Shown: positions 50,001 through 55,120, numbered from the stretch's first letter. The stretch is DNA of 64,000 nucleotides from Psococerastis gibbosa (GCA_963971405.1 OZ020486.1:5332001-5396000); one strand, 5' to 3'. Notes: a model not told the origin generated them from the sequence alone. Numbers and translations are program-made.

Positions 50001-52024
50001 CTCCTTCAAAAACTGTTTCAAACGGTGTTAGCGTCGGCTAAATACTTTGTACCAAATCTAGAAGAGCATTTCTTCTAGACCTCTCATTTATGGCTGTATA
50101 ATCTATATTTTATGTGAAATTTGATTTGAACAAAAAAGGCTTAGTGGGAGTTTCTGATTTTCTACCAAATGTGAAATTTGATTTTATATAATGTAAGATA
50201 TGGATAGTTTTTTTTTTTTTTTTTTTTTTTACGTGAAAACGTCTAATAAATCGATGAACACTGGGTGCATGCAAGAAAAAGTGTTACGCCGATGCGTTAC
50301 GCTCATTGCCCGCTATGCCGCATCTTAGTTAATGTGGTTTTCATTGCTTATTTTTATTTTTATTTTATTTTTATAATTTATTTATTATTTTATTTTATAT
50401 TTTATTTTAATTACCCAATGGCTGATAAACCTGACGAGCCTATGGATCAGATTTCGTTTCACTCCTTCTTACAGAATAATGATAATTCAATAAAAATGAT
50501 TCAATTTTATTATTCATCAATGTTTTGTTATGACGTTGTCACGTTAAACTATCGTCCGTAAACCGAATTTACAGACAACCAATTTTTTTTTTTGTAATTC
50601 TTAATCCAAATTATACATTGTGTACATGCATTGTTATTTCAGGAAGAAGAACCCGCTGACTCGCACCGCTCAGAAAATTTCGCAGAGGTCGAGGCTGACT
50701 GGGAAGCCGAAAATGGCTTGGATCAAGTTCCTACGAGATTAGAAAAACGTGAAGGTTAGTAATTGAGTTCTATGTAGGGGAGAACAGCAGAAGGAAAAAC
50801 CCCTTTGAGGATATAGACCTGGGGACTAGACACTAGTAGACGTTGAGGCAGACTGTAAAAAAAAACACGAATGGGTTGGGAACCGGTACGAATGATAGTG
50901 AACCCGTACATGCTTTCCTAGTTTTCAATATTAGTATAGGTACTGTAATAGATAATTATTGGGAGAAAATTGTCCAAGGGTTACATTTTGGTTGCCTCGA
51001 CTTTCCCTATCCCAAAGCAACGAATTGATCGATGGGGCGATTACAATTTGGTCTAGGACAGGGGTTGCCAAACTGTGGTCCACAGACATGTTACAGGTGG
51101 TCCGCGGGCCAAAGTATGGCGGCTATTCCACCTACTAATTTGCTTCACTAATCGTGGTGCCGACGTGGTAGCAGACATCATTAATAAGTCTCTGCCATAT
51201 TTTAAGGAGACTATTATGTAGATACTTAACTTATCTATTATAAATTAAGTTATAATATGGTAGAGACTTATTAATGATGTCTGCTACCACGTTGGCACCA
51301 CGATTAGTGAAGCAAATTGGCCGGTGGAATAGCCACCTTAGAAATAAGATAATAGAACAGCTGAGTTATTGGAAATTTGAAATAAAATACAGTAAGTCTT
51401 GGCACTGAACTACAAAATCCACCCGATACCAGTTCTAAATATTTCATCAAATGTTAGCACGTAATTGTAGGCACAAGCTACTTGATCTTGGTCTCAGAAT
51501 TTAACGATTTTCCTATCACAGTCATGGGGGTCCACGGAAAAACATAAAATAATCTAGTGGTCCACGGACTAAAATGTTTGGGAACCCTTGGTCTAGAACG
51601 GGCAGACCAATATACGGTATATAATAAAAAATATTTTTATAAATATTCGATGTCGAGTTTCGAGCTTTGTCCTTTCGGTTCATAACAGGCCATATCTCTA
51701 TTATAAAACTACGTTGAGTTGAGCCATACGTCACAGCAGAAAAAAGAAAAATCATGGCAAGTTGACTGAGGCATATTGTGCAAATGTTAAGCTATCAACA
51801 GTCATCTTATATTTGTTACATGAAAGCTCGTCTCGATATATCATTTTAAGATGACGGTTGTTCGTGTAGCACATGCTTAGTATACCTCAGTCTACTTACC
51901 GTGATTTGTCTATTGTGACGTAAGGCTGTACTGACCGTAGTTTACATATACGAACTGGACTATGCTGGCGATGGTATTGACAAGACGTCATTTTGTTTCA
52001 GATGCTGCTGGAGACCCAACTTGA
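19928..52024 (+). CDS. PCM1: PCM1-like centriolar satellite protein (23 coding exons)
   Basis: Orthologue of pericentriolar material 1, the scaffold of centriolar satellites that guides proteins to centrosomes and cilia. Twenty-three exons join without a phase break into 1504 codons including the stop (1503 residues; human PCM1 is about 2020). Exons 1-3 are disordered and Ser/Arg-rich. Exons 4-15 are coiled-coil (for example [28 protein letters not shown]). Exon 16 is a Pro/Asn/Gln-rich linker. Exon 19 holds the PCM1 C-terminal domain ([40 protein letters not shown]), which clinches the assignment. The start ATG (GTGAGGATGG) follows a splice acceptor, so a noncoding exon lies upstream. Divergent from HELQ. 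Exons 5, 6 and 23 are the least certain. Further small exons may have been missed. Confidence 0.9.
20027..21578. other. PCM1 intron 1
   Basis: No exon. About 20985-21165 is a decayed copy of the inner MITE found at 8424 (GATCATTGATCAATTTTAAC, then GGCATAGAGTAAAACGAAAA). The rest is unassigned. Confidence 0.5.
21579..21740 (+). CDS. PCM1: PCM1 exon 2
   Basis: 54 codons, acceptor TTGTAG|GAC, donor GAGAG|GTACGT. It reads [12 protein letters not shown]...[12 protein letters not shown], an Arg-rich, disordered segment. Confidence 0.8.
22250..22800 (+). mobile_element. Non-LTR retrotransposon 3' end
   Basis: A reading frame (22269-22553) ends in [20 protein letters not shown], the typical C-terminal pattern (tyrosine/Phe-rich, K-FN-LP--I) of jockey/CR1-like ORF2. 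It is followed by a 3' UTR with AAGTCCCCTTCTCAAGGTGC and TAGCGTGGCCC. A UTR relative lies inverted at about 31985-32140. 5'-truncated; in PCM1 intron 2. Confidence 0.65.
22905..23080 (+). repeat. Dispersed repeat (GATTGGCGATCATCATGG family)
   Basis: TCTTCTATCGAAGATTGGTG, ATCATCATGGCAAT, then TTGGACTCCCCAAAAGGAAG and GAAATTGTAATGCAGTGG. Near-identical in layout to 62330-62500. Confidence 0.7.
23123..23260 (+). CDS. PCM1: PCM1 exon 3
   Basis: 46 codons: [20 protein letters not shown] ... [12 protein letters not shown]. Acceptor ATTTCAG, donor CTCCCT|GTGAGT. Low-complexity Ser/Arg segment. Confidence 0.82.
23801..24019 (+). repeat. tRNA-derived SINE, family A, copy 3
   Basis: Complete unit: GGACATGTAGAGTAGTGGTA, CTGACTTTCACCCGAAAGGT, B-box GTTGGTTCGAGTCC and a (TTTA) tail at the 3' end. 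A different tRNA-like fragment (GTAGTGTAGTGGATAACG) lies just upstream at about 23510-23575. Confidence 0.88.
24150..25085 (+). mobile_element. 5'-truncated non-LTR retrotransposon (RT C-terminal half)
   Basis: The frame starts inside reverse transcriptase ([20 protein letters not shown]) and contains the catalytic [13 protein letters not shown] box, [33 protein letters not shown] and the C-terminal [19 protein letters not shown] and [20 protein letters not shown]. An extra GAAC unit in the (GAAC)n stretch at 24754-24769 shifts the frame between [10 protein letters not shown] and [11 protein letters not shown]. No endonuclease or 5' half. Clade (RTE- or jockey-like) left open. It ends just before PCM1 exon 4. 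Confidence 0.88.
25095..25223 (+). CDS. PCM1: PCM1 exon 4 (coiled-coil start)
   Basis: 43 codons: [20 protein letters not shown] then [18 protein letters not shown], which resembles the KL--IR-YI-Q region of vertebrate PCM1. The acceptor TTTTATGTTTTAG lies within about 10 bases of the 3' end of a LINE insertion. Confidence 0.88.
25383..25424 (+). CDS. PCM1: PCM1 exon 5 (42-nt microexon)
   Basis: 14 codons ([14 protein letters not shown]) between GGTTCAG and GTAAAG, phase 0 on both sides, helical in character. Its size and weak polypyrimidine tract make it the least certain internal exon. Skipping it would not shift the frame. Confidence 0.5.
25637..25870 (+). pseudogene. Two decayed tandem copies of PCM1 exon 6
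   Basis: Copy 1 (about 25655-25715) keeps CTAGAGTGAATGTTGG and TTCCGAGAAAAAGCTGACGG with a small internal deletion. Copy 2 (about 25780-25870) keeps CAACACGACAAACTAGAGGG and its upstream flank but then diverges and runs into a stop without a GT donor. The period is about 125-135 bp, and the intact exon follows at 25924. Confidence 0.85.
25924..26049 (+). CDS. PCM1: PCM1 exon 6 (coiled coil)
   Basis: 42 codons: [20 protein letters not shown] ... [15 protein letters not shown], a clear coiled coil in phase 0. The acceptor is CAAGAG|CAA behind a poor pyrimidine tract and the donor CACAG|GTCTTG is weak, so the edges may shift by a few codons. Two decayed tandem copies precede it. Confidence 0.75.
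26226..26320 (-). repeat. tRNA-derived SINE, family B
   Basis: Minus strand: GGGGCTTGTGGTCCTGCGGT (A-box-like), GGTTAGGCGCAGATCGTGGG and the B-box GGGTTCGAATCC, then CCAAGCCCAGTTTTTTCC. Other copies: 26370-26437 (+, partial), 31795-31880 (-), 56738-56840 (-), 57437-57535 (+). Confidence 0.8.
26370..26437 (+). repeat. tRNA-derived SINE, family B, partial, inverted to the copy at 26226
   Basis: GCCCCGGTTAGGCGTAGATC through CCCAGTTTTTTCCATACC. Together with the previous copy it forms a hairpin with about 65-bp arms and a loop of about 90 bp. Confidence 0.8.
26540..26700. repeat. Short inverted-repeat element (GGGACATT family), copy 2
   Basis: Flanks AGAGATGGGATGTTCACTCC and AATGTCCCATCTCTCC; interior GGGGCAACCTGACACGGC and GTGGCAGGTGGCACC. 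Same layout as at 1847 and 46432. Confidence 0.65.
26714..27799. mobile_element. MITE interrupted by another repeat
   Basis: Ends TAGGCGGCTATTCTACCGAC and the inverse of TAAGGCGGCTATTCCACCGA, with GACRTGGTAGCAGACATCAT and TTAATAAG inside both arms. A second repeat, about 26930-27660, lies between the arms. It starts in a G run and CCACCTGACGTCAC and contains an (ACAGACCG)-type tract near 27520. Its copy at 7128 is shorter. Confidence 0.8.
27835..27995 (-). mobile_element. Non-LTR retrotransposon fragment
   Basis: Minus strand reads approximately [19 protein letters not shown], similar to the YG-E-WTL-K stretch near the C-terminus of non-LTR RTs. Short and weak. Confidence 0.35.
28000..29290. 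other. PCM1 intron 6, mostly unassigned
   Basis: Contains near-inverse sequences around CACTGTGCCGGCC (28035) and GGCCGGCACAGTG (28650). These probably mark the ends of an inserted element of about 630 bp, with CGTTAACG-type interior, a G run at 28364 and a C-rich tract at 28480. About 28970-29070 is a dispersed repeat shared with 2815. Confidence 0.45.
29297..29395 (+). CDS. PCM1: PCM1 exon 7
   Basis: 33 codons: [20 protein letters not shown] ... [10 protein letters not shown]. Acceptor TTTACAG, donor GACAG|GTAAAT. Confidence 0.88.
30216..30408 (-). repeat. tRNA-derived SINE, family A, copy 4
   Basis: Minus-strand copy with AAGGACTTTTTATTGTTTCT, GCCTGCTTTACATG and the GACTCGAACCAACAACC B-box. 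It is slightly shortened in the middle. Ends about 125 bp before PCM1 exon 8. Confidence 0.82.
30533..30721 (+). CDS. PCM1: PCM1 exon 8 (coiled coil)
   Basis: 63 codons: [20 protein letters not shown] ... [17 protein letters not shown]. Acceptor GTCGGCAG, donor TGGG|GTAAGT. A 144-bp palindromic MITE begins 39 bp after the donor. Confidence 0.9.
30760..30903. mobile_element. Near-perfect palindromic MITE (144 bp)
   Basis: Arms of about 65 bp: TAAGGCGGGGATTCCACCAA, CGTCAATAGTGATATTAAAT, then GTGGTAGCAGACA around a short loop. Flanked by TA. It lies 39 bp after the exon 8 donor, so it folds in the pre-mRNA. Confidence 0.88.
31010..31300 (+). mobile_element. Non-LTR retrotransposon remnant (RT C-terminus)
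   Basis: Frame fragments read [34 protein letters not shown] and [20 protein letters not shown], matching the C-terminal end of arthropod endonuclease-RT proteins (EMW-YRRM-, LGH-MR--KY-LL). Interrupted by stops. In PCM1 intron 8. Confidence 0.75.
31445..31555 (+). CDS. PCM1: PCM1 exon 9
   Basis: 37 codons: [20 protein letters not shown] ... [12 protein letters not shown]. Acceptor TTTTCAAG, donor ATGAAG|GTAAGC. Confidence 0.88.
31795..31880 (-). repeat. tRNA-derived SINE, family B
   Basis: ACTGGGCTTGGCGGGACTCA, CCCACGATCTACGCCTAACC and GGGGCGTCGTCTTAAGCG, minus strand. Confidence 0.75.
31985..32140 (-). repeat. LINE 3' UTR fragment with a palindromic insert
   Basis: The inverse of the 3' UTR seen at 22700-22800 (GCCACACTAAGTGCACCCTG ... 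AAGGGGACTTGCGTTGTGGC). It is interrupted at about 32060-32108 by an AT-rich palindrome (ATATATAACACTATTATACT and its inverse). Confidence 0.6.
32396..33187 (+). pseudogene. Penelope-like ORF: RT end plus GIY-YIG endonuclease
   Basis: 263 codons, uninterrupted. The GIY-YIG motif pair is GVYQL and LYIGQT, with Arg and Glu-His following ([10 protein letters not shown]). The catalytic RT part is absent because the element is 5'-truncated exactly where the inverted arm begins. Confidence 0.85.
33300..33326 (+). ncRNA. Hammerhead-like core in the Penelope-like element terminus
   Basis: TTGACGA, stem II GGC/GCC with loop GTGA, then GAAAC and CCGGT. The order fits the hammerhead core CUGANGA-stem II-GAAAC, but C3 is T here, which should weaken or abolish cleavage. 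The inverse lies at 32204-32230. Confidence 0.4.
33491..33594 (+). CDS. PCM1: PCM1 exon 10
   Basis: 34 codons plus two bases: [20 protein letters not shown]... Acceptor TTTACAG, donor GAACC|GTGAGT. The split codon is completed by C in exon 11. Confidence 0.88.
33650..33780 (+). repeat. Dispersed repeat shared with 9270-9560
   Basis: TTAGTTGGATTTACATTGAC and CCCATTGTCAGGGG recur from the 9.3-kb region. Immediately follows PCM1 exon 10. Confidence 0.55.
33800..35367. other. PCM1 intron 10
   Basis: No exon seen between 33595 and 35367. About 34880-35100 is the AAGCTTGTC repeat family described at 8790. The rest is unassigned AT-rich DNA. Confidence 0.5.
35368..35493 (+). CDS. PCM1: PCM1 exon 11 (coiled coil)
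   Basis: About 42 codons: [20 protein letters not shown], then an acidic/Ser tail. Acceptor TTTACAG, donor AATAG|GTAAGT. Confidence 0.9.
35651..35891. mobile_element. MITE with AGGCCCGGTACACAC ends
   Basis: Ends AGGCCCGGTACACACGAACA and the inverse of AGGCCCGGTACACACGGACA, followed on both sides by ATG/CAT-type bases. About 240 bp, noncoding. In PCM1 intron 11. Confidence 0.85.
36110..36460. repeat. Dispersed repeat (ATCGATCGTAGAGC family)
   Basis: Blocks such as TTAAAATATCGATCGTAGAGC, TCCTCTACGCTTTGATGTAC and GTCAACTGCTGTAA recur at about 38200-38300, 44700-44800 and, more weakly, 50040-50170. Noncoding and unclassified. Confidence 0.55.
36534..36655. repeat. Dispersed repeat (AAAGCAGAAATGC family), fragment
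   Basis: CTGCCCCTGGGGTGCCTCAA, GACTCACTCCC, GCAGGGTTGCTTAAAAGCAG. Fuller copies at 42200-42475, 52255-52670 and 55890-56165. Confidence 0.65.
36776..36991 (+). CDS. PCM1: PCM1 exon 12 (coiled coil)
   Basis: 72 codons: [40 protein letters not shown], then an acidic Ser-rich tail. Acceptor CCCGCAG, donor CCAAG|GTGCGT. GC-richer than its introns. Confidence 0.92.
37497..37542. repeat. Perfect 46-nt hairpin
   Basis: Two 20-bp arms (TTGGGCGGCTATTACACTGA and its exact inverse) around a 6-base loop. The GGCGGCTATT tip matches the ends of the larger MITEs at 26714 and 51116, so it is probably a minimal derivative. Confidence 0.8.
37655..37770 (+). repeat. Repeat with hammerhead-like core, copy 2
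   Basis: CCACTGAGGATGTCGACCGC ... GTTGGCGAAGTGCTAGG. Similar in layout to 9855-9905 but with GAAAC changed to GAAGT. Confidence 0.45.
38548..38708 (+). CDS. PCM1: PCM1 exon 13
   Basis: About 54 codons: [20 protein letters not shown] ... [16 protein letters not shown]. Acceptor TTTTAG, donor ACCC|GTAAGT. Its last 127 bp, donor and the following MITE start are duplicated in inverted orientation at 45561-45826. Confidence 0.9.
38751..39139. mobile_element. Nested MITE pair, composite copy 1
   Basis: Outer element ends TAGGCGCCCATTCCACCGAC and the inverse, with GTGACGTGGTAGCAGACATT near its centre. The inner element (38822-39067; TAGGCGGGGTTTCTACCGAC, CTCGCATTGCAGAATTGACG) is inserted between the arms. 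About 95% identical by eye to 56991-57377. Begins 42 bp after exon 13. Confidence 0.88.
39471..39662 (+). repeat. tRNA-derived SINE, family A, copy 5
   Basis: GGACATGTAGAGTAGTGGTA, shortened middle, B-box GTTGGTTCGAGTCC, ATTTATTTAT tail. Confidence 0.85.
39903..40078 (+). CDS. PCM1: PCM1 exon 14
   Basis: 59 codons: [20 protein letters not shown] ... [14 protein letters not shown]. Acceptor GTTTAG, donor TACCAG|GTTCGT. Confidence 0.9.
40200..41600. other. PCM1 intron 14 with repeat fragments
   Basis: No exon recognised. Two fragments of the AAGCTTGTC family (about 40200-40340 and 41485-41600) flank the LINE remnant at 40400-41035. Confidence 0.5.
40400..41035 (-). mobile_element. Non-LTR retrotransposon remnant with RNase H end
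   Basis: On the minus strand 41018-40830 reads [20 protein letters not shown], the RNase H C-terminus of jockey/I-like elements. The zinc-knuckle-like [20 protein letters not shown] and SHLMDCPML follow at 40637-40401. The frames are broken between the parts. Common 3' end of Jockey/R1/I-type ORF2. Confidence 0.82.
41943..42140 (+). CDS. PCM1: PCM1 exon 15
   Basis: 66 codons: [20 protein letters not shown] ... [16 protein letters not shown]. It resembles the Q-rich W-Q-Q--ELR stretch of vertebrate PCM1. Acceptor TCTTCAG, donor CTATG|GTGGGT. Confidence 0.92.
42200..42475 (-). repeat. Dispersed repeat (AAAGCAGAAATGC family)
   Basis: GCCTGCTTTCAGCATTTCTG, CCTGATTATAGTGGATTCCG and ACATGGTAAAGTCACAC in one unit, also seen at 52255-52670 and 55890-56165. 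Starts 60 bp after exon 15. Confidence 0.7.
42663..43078 (+). CDS. PCM1: PCM1 exon 16 (GC-rich Pro/Asn/Gln linker)
   Basis: 138 codons plus two bases. It opens [20 protein letters not shown] with a poly-Gln run and becomes Pro/Asn/Gly-rich ([35 protein letters not shown]). It is much richer in GC than any neighbour. Acceptor TTTGCAG, donor CGAAG|GTAAAT. Likely a disordered linker. Confidence 0.92.
43079..44490. other. PCM1 intron 16, unassigned
   Basis: No exon or known element. CATCAGACCAGTCAGTGC at 43790 has a weak counterpart at 49270 (CATCAGACCAGCAAGTGT), so part is repetitive. Confidence 0.45.
44498..44630. mobile_element. Palindromic MITE
   Basis: GGGGCGGGGTTTCCACATAC, TCAATGGTCAATG and GGGTAGCAGACATTTTTAA on the left, the inverse on the right (CATTGACCATTGACGTATGT, GGAAACCCCGCCTA). 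Confidence 0.82.
45170..45379 (+). CDS. PCM1: PCM1 exon 17
   Basis: 70 codons: [20 protein letters not shown] ... [12 protein letters not shown]. Acceptor TTTTTCAG, donor GCTAG|GTCAGC. Disordered composition. Confidence 0.9.
45561..45826 (-). pseudogene. Inverted copy of PCM1 exon 13 3' part and adjoining MITE
   Basis: This stretch is the inverse of 38582-38847: the last 127 bp of exon 13, its splice donor, 42 bp of intron, the left half of the host MITE and the first about 25 bp of the nested MITE. I count only a handful of mismatches over 266 bp, and none in the exon part. It lies antisense in intron 17. Confidence 0.92.
46134..46403 (+). CDS. PCM1: PCM1 exon 18
   Basis: 90 codons, beginning with [20 protein letters not shown] and continuing Arg/Asn/Gly-rich ([20 protein letters not shown]). 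Acceptor GTTGCAG, donor ACAA|GTAAGT. Confidence 0.9.
46432..46605. repeat. Short inverted-repeat element (GGGACATT family), copy 3
   Basis: TATAGGAGATATTCACTTCC ... GGGGCAGCCCGACACGGCTC ... GCAGGTGGCCCC ... GAATGTCCTGTCTCTTCC. In PCM1 intron 18. Confidence 0.65.
46725..46871. mobile_element. Palindromic MITE
   Basis: TAGGCGCATATTCCACCTAC, GTCAATAGTCAATAGTTAAT and GAGCAGACATTTTTAGACTG, inverse on the right. 147 bp, flanked by TA. Confidence 0.85.
47174..47994 (+). CDS. PCM1: PCM1 exon 19 (conserved C-terminal domain)
   Basis: 274 codons, the largest exon. It opens [20 protein letters not shown], then [17 protein letters not shown] and [15 protein letters not shown]. These are the hallmarks of the PCM1 C-terminal domain (Pfam PCM1_C). 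Later parts are Asn- and Glu-rich ([20 protein letters not shown]). Acceptor TTCCAG, donor GCAG|GTGAGT. Confidence 0.96.
48494..48778 (+). CDS. PCM1: PCM1 exon 20
   Basis: 95 codons: [20 protein letters not shown] ... [12 protein letters not shown] ... [15 protein letters not shown]. Acceptor ATTACAG, donor GGAAG|GTGATT. Confidence 0.92.
49595..49893 (+). CDS. PCM1: PCM1 exon 21
   Basis: 100 codons: [20 protein letters not shown] ... [14 protein letters not shown]. Acceptor CATTAG, donor CGGCAG|GTGAGT. Acidic and Lys-rich. Confidence 0.9.
50200..50642. other. PCM1 intron 21, T-run and AT-rich stretch
   Basis: A T homopolymer of about 24 at 50208-50231 and a (TTTTA)-rich stretch at 50350-50415. 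No exon seen. Confidence 0.5.
50643..50754 (+). CDS. PCM1: PCM1 exon 22
   Basis: 37 codons: [20 protein letters not shown] ... [14 protein letters not shown]1 proteins have a similar D--PTRL motif near the C-terminus. Acceptor ATTTCAG, donor TGAAG|GTTAGT. Confidence 0.88.
51116..51340. mobile_element. Long palindromic MITE (225 bp)
   Basis: Arms of about 90 bp: GGCGGCTATTCCACCTAC, ATTTGCTTCACTAATCGTGG, GACGTGGTAGCAGACATCAT and TAATAAGTCTCTGCCATATT, with the inverse after a short loop. Flanked by TA; in PCM1 intron 22. Confidence 0.88.
52002..52024 (+). CDS. PCM1: PCM1 exon 23 (stop)
   Basis: Seven codons and TGA (DAAGDPT-stop) after TTTGTTTCAG. Short, but in phase, with a good acceptor and no competing acceptor I could see. 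A variant poly(A) signal ATTAAA lies at 52159-52164. Confidence 0.65.
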
Positions 52025-52200
52025 TGGCCTTGGAGATGGGCTTGTTCGTGGCTGTAGCTAATTTTGGGACTATTTCTATTGCTCCCATATTTCGTCGTGG
52101 AAGCAGAAGTCATTGGTTTGCTGGTTTCGCTTTAATTTGCTAATTATAATTTTACTGCATTAAAAAATGCATTGTCATTTTGTGCAAAAGACTATCCGAC
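52025..52200 (+). terminator. PCM1 3' UTR and candidate poly(A) signal
   Basis: The stop TGA at 52022-52024 is followed by about 135 bp to an ATTAAA variant signal at 52159-52164. There is no AATAAA before it. The TGTG-rich stretch after it (TTGTGC at about 52179) fits a downstream element only loosely. Confidence 0.4.
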
Positions 52201-52254
52201 ACCTCCACTATCCGTTTTCTGTACAAAATTAAAGAGGAAGCTTACCGTTGACTT

Positions 52255-52670
52255 TGGCCACCTTTGGGCCACCCCAAAATACTATAGGTTGGTTTACACT
52301 TTTAATTTAGCCAACGGCCTTACCAAGTTGAATCCACCAGAACAGAGCATGTTCGAAACTGCAGCAAACTTGGGAGTGTACACAGCGTTGGCGGGGGAAC
52401 ATGGAACTACCAGTCAGTCTGTATGTACGTACCTGGTCACCTCCGAATCAACCGTGTGCCTGTGACTTTACTATGTTCTCCAAGTGGTTCAGAATCCGCT
52501 ATAATCAGGAGGTCCACCCTGTCAGTCAACGCCCATTCTGCCTGAGGCGGAGGAGTCTGCCCCTAGGGTGCCTCACGTTAACAGAAATAGACTCACTCCC
52601 CCCGCCCGACTGACAGGGTTACCTACTCAAAAGCAGAAATGCTGAAAGCAGGCATTTGAAAACAAACAAC
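52255..52670 (+). repeat. Dispersed repeat (AAAGCAGAAATGC family)
   Basis: Longest copy: TTGAATCCACCAGAACAGAG, GAACATGGAACTACC, CAGAATCCGCTATAATCAGG and AAAAGCAGAAATGCTGAAAG. Noncoding. Confidence 0.7.
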
Positions 52671-53177
52671 ATATATTTTTAATTTAACACTTAATTATAA
52701 AGATACTGTATGGTCCATTCAATGAGTATAGGACTATTTCATGCACCATATTATAAAGAATGTTTTGTTTTTTTCAATCTTATACTTTTTCCATGAATTT
52801 GATAATTCGGTGAATTTCTGTCACTTAAGCTTATGCGTATGTTAAAAATATCAGGACAAACAGAAGGAGTTTTTCTTAGCATTTTGATCTATGACAATAT
52901 GTACTTACTGTATGTAGCTAATGTAGCCTGCCCCTTTCTAACACTGATTGGCCACAATTAATTATTGAATTTGATTTGTACAAAAACACTATTGGTGTGA
53001 GTGAAGGAATAACTGTAGTCAATGGGCTGTAACTTGGTGAAGGCCAGATGTGATTTATCGAAATGTAGAGGAGAAATTCTGCTAATTTACCGGTAACGAA
53101 TAATTCCGATAGACATAATTCATGTGAAGTCCTGGGGGTACTCCTATAATTGCTCTTAATTTAAAGCATTAAAAATG

Positions 53178-54491
53178 GAGACACCACGGGAAAAACAATC
53201 AGGGTCCACCAAAGTTAGTTTCGAGAAAATGAGTTTTAAGATTTGAAGACTCAGTGCTACCAAAATATAACTCAGCGATTTCATAAAATCAAGCGAATAC
53301 TTATGGACTTATGGTCTCTTAATATTGAATATCATATAATTTTTAGGTAGGTACTATACAATAGTTTAAGAGAAAAAAATTGTTTCCCAAAGGTATGTAT
53401 TACCAAAACGCAAGAACGATCATGGTACCATACAAAAACTGAATAAAATGTTCACAAAAAAGGAGAAAAACGATCAATGTCACTCAGCCTCTTCATACGT
53501 AGACTAAGCCCATCATAAAACTCGTGGGTTTCAACTGAACAGAACTGTTTTAGATGCTGTAAGTCATCGAATTTTGGTTTCTTTATGGGTAATGGGGCAC
53601 TGTAGCTGTAATCAGGTAGACTGAAGTAGCCAGATGGTTGAGAAAGTCTTTCTCCTTTTGGCTTGCGCACAACAACCTTGGTGAAGCTTCCATTGAATGT
53701 TGTGCGATACTGCATCATTCGAGGGTGGTTTTCTTCTATGAGCAACTCTCTTACTGGTCTGGATAAAAAGGGGAACTTCTTGTAATAGTGGTCGTCAAAG
53801 AACTCAGTCCATTTCCGGAAAATGCGTTGATCTTTGCAATCAATGGCATGAAAAGGAGATGGAGCCGAGCGGGCATTTTCCACAATCGTGTTCCATTGAC
53901 CTGATAGTTCTACGCGAGATTTTTGGTTTATTAAAGCCATATTGTTGTCACACTCCAAGACTAAGTGTAGGAATGCCATTTTCAGCTTTTTCAGGCACTT
54001 AATGCCATGCACCATGAAATGCATAAATCTGAATAGTGTCCAATTTTTATTCTGGCCTCCACATGAGTCGCAGAAAACAGTCATTCTTTTACACTACTGT
54101 CTAAATTGTCAAATATTAAATCGAAAAGCATTGAAGCAACATCATCTGCTCCCTTTTTTCCGTAAATCTCGGCATAAGTATAAAAGTAGGCGTCACGGTT
54201 GGCTAGAACATGAATATTAAACATGTAGAATGACATCAGCCTGCGATAATACACGTCGTTTGTAGCAATATTTGGGATCGGTAGGCCAATACTAAAATAA
54301 TGGACCCTGATCGTTTTTCCGTGTATAGCCAAATTTAAAACCACTAAAACTGGGTAGGTAGCCTACTCTGACCGTTTATGGCCAATAATCCGACTGCACC
54401 GGCAGATTCCTCATGAAAAAGCGCATCGAATGGCAGTATCAGTAGCGAAAGTAGGAATTTTGGACCCTGATCGTTTTTCCCGTGGAGTCTT
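53178..54491 (-). mobile_element. DUF7869-like element fragment with repeated 25-mers
   Basis: CCACGGGAAAAACAATCAGG (53184) and its inverse (54461-54485, with GATCGTTTTTCCCGTGG) bracket a minus-strand coding remnant. A third copy of the same sequence, in the inverse sense, lies at 54301-54321 inside the reading frame. The protein pieces (54344-54081 and 54084-53452) overlap in different frames, so one frameshift separates them. They look like the insect proteins with a DSCGGQNKN motif, which are often multicopy. I cannot say whether this is a complete transposon or a fragment. Confidence 0.6.
53452..54344 (-). pseudogene. DUF7869-like protein remnant
   Basis: The upstream piece reads IATNDVYYRRLMSFYMFNIH and YAEIYGKKGADDVASMLFDL. 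The downstream piece starts MTVFCDSCGGQNKNWTLFRF and holds ECDNNMALINQKSR and KFPFLSRPVRELL. This matches my recollection of the 'VFSDSCGGQN' domain proteins found in many insects (DUF7869). About 295 codons remain in two frames. The N-terminal half is missing. It follows PCM1 on the opposite strand, and the function of the family is unknown. Confidence 0.6.
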
Positions 54492-55120
54492 CAAATGTCT
54501 AGTTTTTGCTACCTATACATAGTTGCATAACCTTACTTCAGCAGTTATTTTAATCCACTTTCAGTTACATAATCATTTATTTGAAAAAACCGAGAGGAGT
54601 TTCTTAAATAAAGTACTTTTGCTTAAAACAAAAAATGGGAGAGAATACTACACCATTCTGGGTGACCCAGAAAAAAAAACTACTGTAGGCTAGATAGGCT
54701 ACCATTCATAAGATGAGTACCCTACCACCGGAAAAATGTGCATTTACATTGAACCTCGTACCTCGATCTTCTGGTTTATAGCTCCTTCCTCTAACAGATG
54801 TATAGACTACGCCTGTGTTTTCATTTGAAGTAAAGAAATCTTTTCACTTTTTCATTTTCCACAGAAATTGCATAACCATATTTCTGCAGGCGTTTTAATC
54901 AAATTTCACACCAAACCTTCCGATTGAATTCACAAAAGGGCAGTGTCAACAGTGGGGGTGGGCGAGGGGGTTGTGTCTATACCTAGTTGCCAGGTTGGCC
55001 GCTAGGGGCGCGCATGTGCGACCCAGTTACCAGCGCTGCTGCCTGCTGTGGTCAGTCGATTTTCAACCGTCAATTGCTTAAGCTGTCAATTCGAGATCTT
55101 CCCAACAGCCTAACTCTAAG

